Assembly: GCF_000708675.1 (NCBI RefSeq)
Contig: NZ_JELR01000002.1
Coordinates: 124,001 to 188,000, forward strand
Direction of reading: 5' to 3'
Length of the DNA stretch: 64,000 nt
Origin: Microbulbifer sp. HZ11
GTDB taxonomy: Bacteria > Pseudomonadota > Gammaproteobacteria > Pseudomonadales > Cellvibrionaceae
Shown: one piece after another, positions 8,509 through 17,910 of the stretch
Position numbering within the stretch: position 1 is the first letter of the stretch
How the letters are laid out: each line of letters starts with the position of its first letter
Position numbers and translations under genes: made by a program
The notes under the pieces: model-generated
What the model was told of the DNA's origin: nothing
Database searches by the model: none
Seen by the model: only the letters and a program-made list of their open reading frames with translations

Positions 8509-10560
8509 TTACTGCTCGGGTGCATTGCCCCACAGGCGGTTCAACAGATTGGTTTTCCGCTGATCGAACTCAAGCCACTCACCCCACCCGGCAGTATTGC
8601 TCTGCGGGTCGTAGGCATGGCCGTACCAGCCACCGGTGTCACCAGACTCCGGGTTGATGGACCAGTAGCAGCCCTGGATATTTTTCTCGACCATGTAATC
8701 GACAAAAGTATCCTGCCACTGCGCATCAACCACACCCGGCTGAATGTGATCCCAGCGCGCCTGATCGCGCAGAGCGGCTTTTGCCGGCCAGTCCAGGTTG
8801 CCGCCGAACTCACCGACCACAATGGCATAGCCCATTTCCCGCAGGTAACCAAAGTGCTCGTCCCAACCGGCGCGCAGCAACTCTTCATCGATCACGATAT
8901 TACAGTCTGCATCGCCGGCCGCATCGCCCTCCAGGCCCTCACATTCCGGCTGCGACACCGGGTCCATAAAGCCTTTCTGCACAAATACGGACGGACCATA
9001 GGTATGCGGTGACCATACCAGGCGGTCTTTGGGGATATCCGGCGGATTGTCACCGGCTTCAAACAGATTTTCCCCCCAGTTCGGGTTGGTCAGTTCGTTG
9101 CCGTGCGGCACCTGGACAATGGTGTCCGGGGTACCGTCCTGATTACCGGCAGTGGCGGAAACACCCTGCACAAACAACAGCATATGCGGGCTGACTTCGT
9201 CGATAGCAGCAAACGCATCTTCGGTCAGGCTTTTCCACTCTTCCCAGGTGTAGTCCCAAGGCTCGTTGTAGATATCGATACCGATGATGTTATCCACACC
9301 CAGCGCTTCTTCGAGGCCAGCCAGCTCACGCAGGTTATCCAGCCAGATGTCGCGGTTATACGCCTGCACATTGGTGACGGAATCCGGGTTGCCGGTGGCG
9401 GCACAAGAGCTGTCTTCCCGCGGGTAATCGTACATTTCCCGATCCGCATCCACGTAGGGAGGACGGGCATCCAGGCGACCCGCACGCCAGCCCACATAGT
9501 TGGAGCAGGAATGCACATCGAGCATGACTTCAATGTTGTTCTGATCTGCGGCGATAATAAATTCTTCCATCGCCTGGCGCGCATTAGGTACACGCACAGA
9601 TTCATGGTTCTTCAACACTTCGCCGCTGGCCTGCGGATCGTTGGGGTCGAGTGTTTGCGGTACCACCGGGAAGCGCACCACGTTCACTCCCATTGCGGTG
9701 ATCTCACTCATGGTCTGCTGAATGGTACGACCGGTACCCGCACTGCCGTTGGCCCAGAAGGTGTTGCCCACGTAGAGCTCCAGAGGCGCACCGCTGGGGT
9801 TCACTTCTGCATCGGACGGCTCATGACGCCCTTCCAGACCGAACCAGGAACCACAATTTACCGGGATGACTTCTCCGTTTTTGGTGATATTACCGGTTGC
9901 GTCCACACGGAAACGACCTGCCGTGGGCTCACCACCGGAACTGCCACCGGAGGAGCTGGACGAGCTGGACGAGCCGCCACCTGAGCTGGAGCCACCGGAT
10001 GAGCTGGAGGAGCTGGAAGAACCACTGCCGGAACTTGAACCACCCGACGAACCGGAGGAGCTCGAGGAACTGGAAGAGCTGCCGCCAGAGGAGCCGGATG
10101 AACTGGAGGAGCTGGACGAGGAGCTACTGGACGAGCCGCCCGAGGAAGAACCACCACCATTTCCATCCACAACCACCGGCACGGGTGCCTGGCCGCCGGG
10201 GTTGGCGATAAAACCTATGATCACTTCACCGCCGGGTGCAATGGTACTGTTGTACGAGGCGGCTGCCACAACGTATTGGCTGGCACTTTGCGACTCGAGC
10301 ACACCGTTCCACAGGTTGTTGATATCCACATCCATGTCGAATGATACAGTCCAGTCGGTAAGTGGCTCACTGCCGTCATTGACGACAAGAATTTCCCCCT
10401 GGAATCCACCGCCCCAGTCACTGACAATCCGCATTTCCGCTTCCGCCGCCATCAACGCAGCCGATGACGAGGCCAGCCAGAAGGCCAACCCGGCCTTGGC
10501 GCAGGCCCGGTACAGCGATTGCCGCTGAAAGGGTCGTTTACCCGAAACACTTGCTTCCAT
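8509..10560 (-). CDS. Secreted cellulase, CBM2-polyserine linker-GH5
   Basis: 683 residues from the ATG at 10560, which has GGAG/GAGAG 6-8 bases upstream; a GTG 11 codons earlier is less likely. Signal peptide (hydrophobic LAFWLASSSAALMAAEAE), family-2 carbohydrate-binding module (~41-124, with conserved W residues in VSDWGGGFQG and LWNGVLES), a 75-residue Ser/Gly linker (~135-211), then a GH5 catalytic domain. Acid/base E432 (IYNEPWD) and nucleophile E583 (VGEFGGN) are present, with the VRFP strand and HTYGPS. It probably cleaves beta-1,4-glucan outside the cell; other beta-1,4-linked substrates are possible. Polyserine linkers of this kind are typical of Cellvibrionales. Flanked by its own terminator and an AT-rich promoter region. 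Confidence 0.93.
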   Translation of the reverse strand: MEASVSGKRPFQRQSLYRACAKAGLAFWLASSSAALMAAEAEMRIVSDWGGGFQGEILVVNDGSEPLTDWTVSFDMDVDINNLWNGVLESQSASQYVVAAASYNSTIAPGGEVIIGFIANPGGQAPVPVVVDGNGGGSSSGGSSSSSSSSSSSSSGSSGGSSSSSSSSSGSSGGSSSGSGSSSSSSSSGGSSSGGGSSSSSSSSGGSSGGEPTAGRFRVDATGNITKNGEVIPVNCGSWFGLEGRHEPSDAEVNPSGAPLELYVGNTFWANGSAGTGRTIQQTMSEITAMGVNVVRFPVVPQTLDPNDPQASGEVLKNHESVRVPNARQAMEEFIIAADQNNIEVMLDVHSCSNYVGWRAGRLDARPPYVDADREMYDYPREDSSCAATGNPDSVTNVQAYNRDIWLDNLRELAGLEEALGVDNIIGIDIYNEPWDYTWEEWKSLTEDAFAAIDEVSPHMLLFVQGVSATAGNQDGTPDTIVQVPHGNELTNPNWGENLFEAGDNPPDIPKDRLVWSPHTYGPSVFVQKGFMDPVSQPECEGLEGDAAGDADCNIVIDEELLRAGWDEHFGYLREMGYAIVVGEFGGNLDWPAKAALRDQARWDHIQPGVVDAQWQDTFVDYMVEKNIQGCYWSINPESGDTGGWYGHAYDPQSNTAGWGEWLEFDQRKTNLLNRLWGNAPEQ

Positions 10561-10636
10561 TTTTCTCTCCGGTCGTTGTAACTGATTCACCACCGATCAT
10601 CGATCTGTGGAAAATTGATAGGCACCAATTCCCCGA

Positions 10637-10675
10637 TAAAAAGCGGCGAAACAACGTATTTTCAATAGTATTTTC
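10637..10675 (-). promoter_or_regulatory. Possible cellulase promoter with direct repeats
   Basis: In the 300 bp between the cellulase start and the lipA terminator, the minus strand holds TTGAAA (10660-10665), a 17 bp spacer and TTTTTA (10637-10642). The octamer GAAAATAC occurs twice, 12 bp apart (10656-10663 and 10668-10675), overlapping the -35. I see no gene in the rest of this region; it is AT-rich compared with its neighbours. Confidence 0.35.
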
Positions 10676-10853
10676 ATAGTGCGTTCTCATTCGAGACGCT
10701 CTGATGCAACGTGCGGAAAAAGAAAATGAACCCCGTAAAAAGATGAGTTTCAGGCCATTTTTTTACAGTTGAGAAATAATTTATTTTTTCTGGATCACCA
10801 GCGTGAACCGTTACGGAAGTAAAACGAGGGGGATATCACAGTAAAAATTGGGC

Positions 10854-10885
10854 AAAAAAAATCCCGACACCAGGCCGGGATTTTT
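10854..10885 (-). terminator. Terminator downstream of lipA
   Basis: AAAAATCCCG/CGGGATTTTT stem with a 9-base loop, followed on the minus strand by a T tract, 17 bp after the lipA stop. The A/T runs on both sides would let it work in both directions. Confidence 0.8.
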
Positions 10886-10901
10886 CAGGCAGCGTACCTA
10901 A

Positions 10902-11966
10902 TCAGCTGACGACTTCACCGTGCGCCTGCTTATCTGCATGGTAAGACGAGCGTACCATTGGCCCACAGGCCGCGTGTTTAAAGCCAATTTTCTCGGCATA
11001 CACGCGATAGTCTTCGAACTCATCCGGGTGCACGTAACGTTGCACGGGCAGGTGTTCTTTACTCGGCTGCAGATACTGACCGATGGTGAGCATGTCGATA
11101 TCGTGCGCGCGCATATCGTCCATCACTTCAAAAATTTCTTCCCTGGTCTCACCGAGTCCTACCATCAGGCCAGATTTGGTGAGCACATCCGGGCGACGCT
11201 TTTTATACTCCTGCAGCAGTTTCAGCGACCACTTGTAGTTGGCACCCGGGCGGGATTCCCGATAGAGGCGCGGTACGGTTTCCAGGTTATGATTGAATAC
11301 GTCTGGAGCGTCCGCTTCCAGAATATCCAGAGCAATATCCATACGCCCGCGGAAATCCGGAGTCAGAATCTCGACCTGCAGATTGGGCGACAGTTCGCGG
11401 GAGCGTTTGATACATTCAGCAAAGTGCTCGGCACCGCCGTCGCGCAGATCGTCGCGGTCTACGGAGGTGATCACCACGTAGCGCAGGCTCATGGCGGCGA
11501 TGGCTTCGGCCAGGTGCTGCGGCTCATCCGGGTCCAGCGGGTTTGGTTTGCCGTGGCCCACATCGCAGAAGGGGCAGCGGCGGGTACAGATTTCCCCCAT
11601 GATCATGAAGGTGGCGGTACCACCACTGAAGCACTCGCCCAGGTTCGGGCAGCTGGCTTCTTCACACACGGTTGCGAGCTTCTGCGAGCGCAGGATACTC
11701 TTGATCCGATCCACTTCCTTGGACGCTTTGACCGAAGGCACCTTTACCCGGATCCAGTCCGGTTTACGCAGTGTCTGGTCGCTAGCGATCACCTTCACCG
11801 GGATGCGCTCTACCTTGTCGCCATCGCGGAGTTTTTCACCCTGTTGCAGGCGACGGGTGCGTTTTACCGGAGTGATTTCCGGCTTGGCGCTGGCACCCTT
11901 TCCTTCACCTGGATTCACGGTGGTCGCCTTGACTTCGGACTGGTCGGCGTCGAATCGTTCAGACAT
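10902..11966 (-). CDS. lipA: Lipoyl synthase
   Basis: Radical-SAM enzyme that inserts two sulfurs into the octanoyl group on lipoyl domains. 354 residues from the ATG at 11966 (AGGAACC upstream). The auxiliary cluster cysteines C101, C106, C112 ([12 protein letters not shown]) and the SAM cluster C127, C131, C134 (CTRRCPFC) are all present. The N-terminus carries ~35 extra basic, low-complexity residues compared with the E. coli protein. Its start overlaps the end of lipB by 8 bases (ATGTCTGA), suggesting translational coupling. Last gene of the dacA-ybeD-lipB-lipA set. Confidence 0.97.
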   Translation of the reverse strand: MSERFDADQSEVKATTVNPGEGKGASAKPEITPVKRTRRLQQGEKLRDGDKVERIPVKVIASDQTLRKPDWIRVKVPSVKASKEVDRIKSILRSQKLATVCEEASCPNLGECFSGGTATFMIMGEICTRRCPFCDVGHGKPNPLDPDEPQHLAEAIAAMSLRYVVITSVDRDDLRDGGAEHFAECIKRSRELSPNLQVEILTPDFRGRMDIALDILEADAPDVFNHNLETVPRLYRESRPGANYKWSLKLLQEYKKRRPDVLTKSGLMVGLGETREEIFEVMDDMRAHDIDMLTIGQYLQPSKEHLPVQRYVHPDEFEDYRVYAEKIGFKHAACGPMVRSSYHADKQAHGEVVS

Positions 11967-12726
11967 TGTTGGTTCCTGATTCGGCAGCCTGCGTAGGTGC
12001 GGCCGCCTCAATTACTTTCTCGTCAGACGAGGAGTCGTCAAATATTCGCTCATCCACCGGCTGCCAGTCGGCTCCCGGTAACTGCAGCTTATCCAGCAGA
12101 GCCGCGACAAAGCATTTCGCTACCGCATCCCACTGGGGGGTGGGCTGGATAATTTCCGCCATCTGTACCATCTGCATACCTGCGTAACCGCACGGGTTGA
12201 TCCGCAGAAAGGGACCCAGGTCCATATCGATATTGATGGCAATACCGTGGAAGCTGCAGCCCCGGCGTACCCGCAGACCGATAGAGGCAATCTTGTTGCC
12301 AGCGCGTGGGCCCTCGGTCAGATACACGCCGGGAGCATCGGCGCGCGGTGCGGCGGCAATGCCGAATTCCCCGAGCATCGCGACGGTGGCTTCTTCCAGA
12401 GCCGTGACCAGATCACGCACGCCAATTTTGCTGCGGCGCAGGTCCAGCAGCGGGTACACCACCAGCTGGCCGGGACCGTGGTAGGTGACCTGGCCACCGC
12501 GATCGACCTGGACTACGGGAATATCGCCGGTGTTGAGCAGGTGTTCGGCTTTGCCGGCCTGGCCCTGGGTGAATACCGGGGGGTGCTCGACACACCAGAT
12601 CTGATCCTCGGCGTCGTTGCCGCGGTTGTCTGTGTAGTGGGCCATGGCGCGCCATACGGTTTCGTAGTCGCGGCGGCCCAAATTGCAGATGGCCGGTTTG
12701 GTGATAACCGGTTCTGAAGCGGGCAT
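11959..12726 (-). CDS. lipB: Octanoyl-ACP:protein transferase
   Basis: Transfers octanoate from acyl carrier protein to lipoyl domains, feeding LipA. 255 residues. Motifs: [18 protein letters not shown], catalytic K145 ([11 protein letters not shown]) and C179 (NPCGYAGM) which forms the acyl-enzyme. The ATG at 12726 overlaps the ybeD stop as TGATG; a TTG one codon earlier is also possible. Longer than E. coli LipB at the C-terminus (acidic, Glu/Ser-rich tail of ~35 residues). Confidence 0.97.
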   Translation of the reverse strand: MPASEPVITKPAICNLGRRDYETVWRAMAHYTDNRGNDAEDQIWCVEHPPVFTQGQAGKAEHLLNTGDIPVVQVDRGGQVTYHGPGQLVVYPLLDLRRSKIGVRDLVTALEEATVAMLGEFGIAAAPRADAPGVYLTEGPRAGNKIASIGLRVRRGCSFHGIAINIDMDLGPFLRINPCGYAGMQMVQMAEIIQPTPQWDAVAKCFVAALLDKLQLPGADWQPVDERIFDDSSSDEKVIEAAAPTQAAESGTNNV

Positions 12727-13007
12727 CAAATCACCATATAAACGCCCGAGTGGGCGGTGAGTTCGTCGGTCAGTGCCTGCAGCTGATCTTTGCCGGTGGC
12801 AAGGATGTAAAAGGTCACTGAGGTAAATTTGCCGTTGCGGCTGGGCTTGAGCGTCAGTTTGCTCTCGTCCAGCTCGGGGGCGTGACGGCGCATTACTTCG
12901 AGAACGAATTCGTGTACCTGGTCATCGGAGTCGCGTACGACTTTGACCATGTAGTCTTCACAGGGAAACTCGATTTTGGGAGGTTGCTGCTCTGAATCCT
13001 GGGTCAT
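12726..13007 (-). CDS. ybeD: YbeD/DUF493 family regulator-like protein
   Basis: 93 residues, start at the ATG 13007 preceded by GAGAG. The family is a small ACT-like alpha/beta fold (here [13 protein letters not shown]...[15 protein letters not shown]...[11 protein letters not shown]), suggested from the E. coli structure to be regulatory; its ligand and partner are not known. Its place between dacA and lipB is conserved in gammaproteobacteria. Translationally coupled to lipB through TGATG. Confidence 0.9.
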   Translation of the reverse strand: MTQDSEQQPPKIEFPCEDYMVKVVRDSDDQVHEFVLEVMRRHAPELDESKLTLKPSRNGKFTSVTFYILATGKDQLQALTDELTAHSGVYMVI

Positions 13008-13172
13008 ACCACTCTCACTGGGCCGCAGGTCAGAAGTGGGATCGCCGGTCACTATTCCGGCAAGAGTTGCGGCCGGGCGGCGATTATACAGTGCCGACGA
13101 GGCACTGGACAGGGATGATAGATTGCAGATGAAACATGCTGGGCAGTTGCCGGGTTCTAGTTCTTGGAAAGT

Positions 13173-13300
13173 GCGGTGGCGGTACTGCCAGCAGGTACCG
13201 CCTACTGAGACACGCCGTGCACCCATCCCTGGGGGCTCTGTACCGCCATCCATGGCGGCGAAGGTCTCAGAAGGCGGTACCTTGCTAGCAGTGCCTTCGC
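13173..13300 (+). repeat. Variable-stem hairpin repeat, copy A
   Basis: Lies in the 328 bp gap between dacA and ybeD, which I find otherwise empty. Outer arms 13181-13211 and 13264-13295 pair over ~30 bp with few mismatches (inner part GGTACCGCCTACTGAGAC against GTCTCAGAAGGCGGTACC). Between them lie the conserved ACGCCGTGCACCCATCC and TGGGGGCTCT blocks, then a small inner hairpin with the loop CATCCATG. GGTGGCGGTACTGCC heads the element. Subtype without the AGCTAGGCG insert, like copy C. Confidence 0.85.
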
Positions 13301-13335
13301 ATCTGGTTTTGTCCGTTCTTGAGTTTTGGACTCAC

Positions 13336-14484
13336 TTACTGGAAGAACCCCATCACAAAGCGCTTGATGGAATCCCAAAGGCGCTTGAAGAAGCCGGCCT
13401 CTTCCACATCCTCGGCTACCACCGCCGCTACGTCGGCAACAGTCTCGCCGTCCAGATTCACCACGACTTTACCCACCTGCTGGCCTTTGGCCAGTGGGGC
13501 TTTGAGCTCGCCGTCAATGATCAGGTCGGCTTTGATGCTCTCTTCACCGCCGCGGGGGATGGTGACGAAAACATCGCGGGAGACGGCGACGCCGACGGTG
13601 TCGGCTTTACCGCCCCATACGCGTTCGGTCTGCAAGACGTCGTTGCTGCCATACACCTTGTGGGTCTGGAAGTAACGGAATCCATAGGCAAGCAGCTTCT
13701 GGGTTTCCGCAGCGCGCTTTTCGTCACTGTCGGTGCCGACGACAACGGAGATGAGGCGCATACCCCGCTTGACCGCGGAGGCTACCAGGCAGTACCCCGC
13801 TTCCTCAGTGTGACCGGTCTTGATGCCGTCAACAGCGGGATCACGCCATAACAGGCGGTTGCGATTGGGCTGGTTGATGCCGTTGAAACGGAAGTATTTT
13901 TCCGAGTACAGCGCGTAATGGCTGGGATGATCCTGAATCAACGCGCGCGCCAGTTTGCTGAGGTCACGAGCGGTGGTGAGGTGCCCTTCCGCGGGCCAGC
14001 CGGTGGCGTTGACGAAGTGGGTGTCGTCCATACCGAGCAGTTGCGCCTGCTGGTTCATGACTTCCGCGAAAACTTCCTCACTTCCGGAGACGTATTCCGC
14101 GAGAGCGATGCTGGCGTCGTTGCCGGACTGGACGATAACGCCGCGCAACAGGTCAATGACCGGCACTTTGTCGCCAACCTTGACGAACATTTTCGAGCCA
14201 CCCTTGCGCCAGGCCTTCTCAGAGATATTGACTGAGTCCTGCTCTTTGATGGTGCCCTTTTCCAGCTCTTCAGAAACGATGTAGCTGGTCATCATCTTGG
14301 TGAGGCTGGCCGGGGGAATCTGTTTATCGGCGTCGTGTTCCACCAGTACCTGACCGGTGTGGGCATCTACCAGGATGTAAGCGGTAGCCGCAAGTTGCGG
14401 GGGCGCGGGAATCAGGGGTTTATCGGCCTGGGCCACGCTGGCGCTGACGATCAGGAGCAGACAGGCAAATAAGCGTTTGAACAT
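13336..14484 (-). CDS. dacA: D-alanyl-D-alanine carboxypeptidase (PBP5/6 family)
   Basis: Removes the terminal D-Ala from peptidoglycan pentapeptides in the periplasm. 382 residues from the ATG at 14484 (GAGAG upstream). Signal peptide LFACLLLIVSASVAQA, catalytic S60-x-x-K63 (PPASLTKMM), S120-G-N (VQSGNDAS), K222-T-G (GIKTGHTEEAG), a PBP5 C-terminal beta domain and a C-terminal amphipathic helix (FKRLWDSIKRFVMGFF) that anchors it to the inner membrane. Part of the conserved mrd/rlpA/dacA/lip cluster. Confidence 0.97.
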   Translation of the reverse strand: MFKRLFACLLLIVSASVAQADKPLIPAPPQLAATAYILVDAHTGQVLVEHDADKQIPPASLTKMMTSYIVSEELEKGTIKEQDSVNISEKAWRKGGSKMFVKVGDKVPVIDLLRGVIVQSGNDASIALAEYVSGSEEVFAEVMNQQAQLLGMDDTHFVNATGWPAEGHLTTARDLSKLARALIQDHPSHYALYSEKYFRFNGINQPNRNRLLWRDPAVDGIKTGHTEEAGYCLVASAVKRGMRLISVVVGTDSDEKRAAETQKLLAYGFRYFQTHKVYGSNDVLQTERVWGGKADTVGVAVSRDVFVTIPRGGEESIKADLIIDGELKAPLAKGQQVGKVVVNLDGETVADVAAVVAEDVEEAGFFKRLWDSIKRFVMGFFQ

Positions 14485-14565
14485 GGGTCTCTCTTTATTC
14501 CTTGCAATCAATGTGTGTCAGATCCCCGGCGCCTGCCAGGGAAAAAGACGGTGCGAGTATAAGGG

Positions 14566-15468
14566 TTAATCCACCACTACCTGAGGTTGACCGAAGTTTT
14601 TCTGTTCAACGGATTCCCTCAAGGCAGCCAGTGCCCGCTGCTGTTCAATAGGCCCAATCCGGACCCTGTACAGCATTTTCCCGCCGCGATTTACCGGACT
14701 AACGGATACAGGATAGCCGAATGCGGCGGCGAGCTGCGCACGAATCTCTTCTGCCTGACTGGATGAGCTATAGGCACCTACCTGCAGGTAGGTATTATCG
14801 GGGAGTTTGAAGCTGGCATCCTGCGGAAGCCCTTTGCGTGCTGCGGCATCTTTTTCCACAGCAAGGGTTTCGATGGCACTGGGCAGACTTTCTGGGTCGA
14901 GCGCCTCTACCTCGACGCGCGCTACCCCCTTGTCGATATAACCGAGCTTCTGCGCAGCGGTGTAGCTGAGATCGATAATACGCCCGGGGACGAAGGGACC
15001 GCGGTCGTTTACCCGCACGATGATACTGCGGCCGTTATCCAGGTTGGTGACCTTTGCGTAACTTGGCAATGGCAGGGTTTTGTGGGCGGCAGACATGGCG
15101 TACATGTTGTACACCTCACCATTTGCGGTCTTGCGTCCGTGAAACTTGGTACCGTACCAAGAGGCGTGGCCCCGTTCACGATACCCTTTTACATCCTCAC
15201 GCACCCGATACTTGACGCCATTCACAACATATGGGGATTTGTTACCAGCGACACCTATTGGCTCACGCACCGGCGTTACCTCCGGAGTCGCCAGCATGTC
15301 TACCGGGACAGCCGGACCGCTGTCGCGGATCTGATCGAAAGGCACATCATCCGGCTCCACCTTGGCACGGCCACTATCGTTCAGTGGCACGGTGCTACAG
15401 GCCGACAGCAATAACAGCGCACAGGCGCCGCCTATTCGGGCGGAAAACCCGAGTCGTGGTTTTATCAT
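14566..15468 (-). CDS. rlpA: RlpA lipoprotein, septal lytic transglycosylase
   Basis: About 300 residues. The lipobox LLLLSAC gives an outer-membrane lipoprotein. A double-psi beta-barrel domain follows (GHASWYGTKFHGRKTANGE ... VRVNDRGPFVPGRIIDLS) with the conserved H and D used by RlpA to cleave glycan strands lacking stem peptides, then a C-terminal SPOR domain (YLQVGAYSSSSQAEEIRAQL) that binds denuded septal glycan. ATG at 15468 follows GGGGGAAG. The neighbours mltB and dacA work on the same wall material. Confidence 0.95.
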   Translation of the reverse strand: MIKPRLGFSARIGGACALLLLSACSTVPLNDSGRAKVEPDDVPFDQIRDSGPAVPVDMLATPEVTPVREPIGVAGNKSPYVVNGVKYRVREDVKGYRERGHASWYGTKFHGRKTANGEVYNMYAMSAAHKTLPLPSYAKVTNLDNGRSIIVRVNDRGPFVPGRIIDLSYTAAQKLGYIDKGVARVEVEALDPESLPSAIETLAVEKDAAARKGLPQDASFKLPDNTYLQVGAYSSSSQAEEIRAQLAAAFGYPVSVSPVNRGGKMLYRVRIGPIEQQRALAALRESVEQKNFGQPQVVVD

Positions 15469-15561
15469 GACTTCCCCCTGGTGCCGGGCAGACGCCGCCC
15501 GCAACCGTGTGTTATCGCTCTAATTCGTTATGTTTTCACTTTGTCTGGAGCTCGCGGCGGT

Positions 15562-16572
15562 TCAGGACCGGCCGCCACGGGCTTTTATGATTTCCTGCCC
15601 CAGCTCGTAAACCGCCATGGCGTAGAGGCGGCTGTGGTTGTACCGGGTGATGGTGTAGAAATTATTCAGCCCGATCCAGAACTGCTCGCCGTCTTCGGTT
15701 TTCAATGAAAACACATTGGCCGGCATATCTTTGGTCACCTGTGCCGTGGTTGGGAAGCCTTTGGCCTCAACCTCACCCACCGTCCAGTTGGGCTTGAGAT
15801 CATCGTTGACGATGGTCATATCCGCATTGGGTAACGGCTGGGTAATTACGGTGACCGGCTCACCGGTCTTCCAGCCATGCTCCACAAAATAGTTGGCCAC
15901 ACTGCCAATGGCATCTTCGGTATCTTCCCAGATATCCACTCGGCCATCGCCATTAAAGTCCACCGCGTAGTGGCGATAACTGGACGGCATAAACTGGCCG
16001 AACCCCATGGCACCGGCGTAAGATCCCTTGAGGCTGGTGGGATCGATTTTTTCATCCCGGGTCAGCAACAGATAATTTTCCAGTTCTTTGGTGAAAAACT
16101 TGGAGCGACGGGGATAGTTGAACGAGAGCGTGGAAAGCGCATCAATTACCCGGTAGCTTCCCATATTGCCACCGTAGCGGGTTTCAACTCCAATGATCGC
16201 CACAATCAGCTCCGGTGGCACCCCGTACTTTTCTTCAGCGGCCTTGAGCGCCTCGGCATTTTTATCCCAGAAGTCCACTCCGCCGCGAATACGGGAGTCG
16301 GTAATGAAGATTTTGCGGTATTCGTACCAAGGCTTGGCTTTTTCCGCCGGGCGCTTGATGGCTTTGAGAATGGACTCCTTACGCTTGGCTTCCCGCATCA
16401 GCCCCTGAAGTTCATCGCGGCTGAAATTGTGCTCGGCCACCATGTAATCCACAAAGGCCTTGGCCTGGGCATTTTCATCGTGCCCCTGCTCCTGGGCACA
16501 GGCGCCAAGCACCAGCCCCAAGCCGGCCAACAATCCCGTGGTCCACTTCAAAACAACCGCTCCTGTCTTCAT
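15562..16572 (-). CDS. mltB: Membrane-bound lytic murein transglycosylase B
   Basis: 336 residues from the ATG at 16572 (GGAAG 6 bases upstream). Lipobox LGAC with C25. GH103-type catalytic glutamate E130 in AIIGVETRYGGNMGSYR, then GSYAGAMGFGQFMPSSY and a calcium-loop-like DFNGDGRVDIWE. Cleaves peptidoglycan glycan strands with formation of 1,6-anhydroMurNAc, at the inner face of the outer membrane. Part of the wall cluster between rodA and rlpA. Confidence 0.95.
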   Translation of the reverse strand: MKTGAVVLKWTTGLLAGLGLVLGACAQEQGHDENAQAKAFVDYMVAEHNFSRDELQGLMREAKRKESILKAIKRPAEKAKPWYEYRKIFITDSRIRGGVDFWDKNAEALKAAEEKYGVPPELIVAIIGVETRYGGNMGSYRVIDALSTLSFNYPRRSKFFTKELENYLLLTRDEKIDPTSLKGSYAGAMGFGQFMPSSYRHYAVDFNGDGRVDIWEDTEDAIGSVANYFVEHGWKTGEPVTVITQPLPNADMTIVNDDLKPNWTVGEVEAKGFPTTAQVTKDMPANVFSLKTEDGEQFWIGLNNFYTITRYNHSRLYAMAVYELGQEIIKARGGRS

Positions 16573-16764
16573 AAAGTACTTCCAACTACTTTTCACTTAT
16601 CGATGTTTGCTGTTCAGTCGCGCCCGCTGGCCAACCGGTGACCGGTGCGTTTGGCTATTGTGACTACAACCGCGCCAAAAAGTGGCACGATACACCCGAA
16701 AAAGTGAAGGCAGCCTGAACCGGCTCACGTTCTTGCGTTCGCGATGGAATTCCAGCCTGCATCG

Positions 16765-17910
16765 TCAGAAAAGTACTCTGCGCCTTTCCGTGCTGACGGC
16801 CATGAGAATACCGAACCCCGCCATCAGGGTAATCACCGATGTGCCACCGTGGCTGACTAGCGGCAGAGGTACCCCTACCACTGGCAATAGACCGGTCACC
16901 ATTCCGATATTCACGAACACGTACACGAAGAAGGTCAGCGTGATACTGCCCGCCAATAACCGACCGAATACGTGCTGGGCCATAAAACTAATATAGATGC
17001 CCCGAGCGATGATCAACAGGTACAGGGCCAACAGGATCAGTGCACCCCGCATTCCCCACTCTTCTGCCAGTACCGCGATGATGAAATCCGTGTGACTTTC
17101 TGGCAGGAAATCCAGCTGCGACTGGGTGCCCTGCATAAAGCCCTTGCCAGACCACCCCCCGGAGCCGATAGCGGCCTTGGACTGGAAAATATTCCAGCCG
17201 GCGCCCAACCGATCTGCATCCGGATTGAACAGGGTGAGAATCCGCTGTCTCTGGTAATCCCGAAGTCCCCACATCCACATGGGCCAGGCCGCCATCAGTC
17301 CCATGACGATGGCACTGCCGATCATCTTCCAGCTGAGACCAGACAGATACAGGGCGAAAATGCCGGAGGCGGCGATCAGAATGGAGGTGCCCAGATCCGG
17401 CTGACGCACGATCAGTACCGCCGGCACCGCGATAATCACCAGCGCGCCCAGTACCGTCAGCAACGACGGTGGCAATGTGCGTTTGTGCAAATAGGCCGCC
17501 ACAGCAATGGGCACCGCCAGTTTGAGGGCTTCAGATGGCTGGAAGCGAAACCCACCCACTTGCAGCCAGCGCTGGGCCCCCTTGGCACCGACACCCACAA
17601 ACAGTACCGCCACCAACAGGCAGCAGCCGGCCAGATAAAACCAGGGGGACCAGCGGCGATAAAATTCCAGAGGAATCTGCGCCGCAATGAGCATGCCGAT
17701 AAACGCCAGCCCCATAAACACAGCCTGGCGTTTCACGTAATGGAATTCCTCGCCGGCTGCACTGTAGAGCACCACCAGCCCAACACCCGCCAGTGCCAAC
17801 AACAACAGCAGTAGCGGCAAGTCGATATGCCAGCGGCGGGAAAAGCTTTCCGGGCGGCGCAGACTACTGCCGGTATCCGGCAGCCGGTTCATATAATCGC
17901 GGCTCGCCAC
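16765..17910 (-). CDS. rodA: RodA peptidoglycan glycosyltransferase (SEDS family)
   Basis: 381 residues, ~10 membrane helices, forming the lateral-wall polymerase with PBP2. SEDS signature regions are visible: GAKGAQRWLQVGGFRFQPSE, RQPDLGTSILI and the C-terminal GLLPVVGVPLPLVSHGGTS. Starts at GTG 17910, immediately after the mrdA TAA (TAAGTG), with GGAGG 8 bases upstream inside mrdA, so it is coupled to PBP2 synthesis. An ATG six codons later is an alternative. Confidence 0.96.
   Translation of the reverse strand: MASRDYMNRLPDTGSSLRRPESFSRRWHIDLPLLLLLLALAGVGLVVLYSAAGEEFHYVKRQAVFMGLAFIGMLIAAQIPLEFYRRWSPWFYLAGCCLLVAVLFVGVGAKGAQRWLQVGGFRFQPSEALKLAVPIAVAAYLHKRTLPPSLLTVLGALVIIAVPAVLIVRQPDLGTSILIAASGIFALYLSGLSWKMIGSAIVMGLMAAWPMWMWGLRDYQRQRILTLFNPDADRLGAGWNIFQSKAAIGSGGWSGKGFMQGTQSQLDFLPESHTDFIIAVLAEEWGMRGALILLALYLLIIARGIYISFMAQHVFGRLLAGSITLTFFVYVFVNIGMVTGLLPVVGVPLPLVSHGGTSVITLMAGFGILMAVSTERRRVLF

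Noticed and set aside
9903-10160. Repetitive tract that looks at first like a tandem repeat or CRISPR array
   Set aside because: It is the Ser/Gly linker of the cellulase; repeats are irregular codon runs without spacers.
14485-14511. Longer dacA start including nine extra codons
   Set aside because: The ATG at 14484 has GAGAG at good spacing and gives a normal signal peptide.
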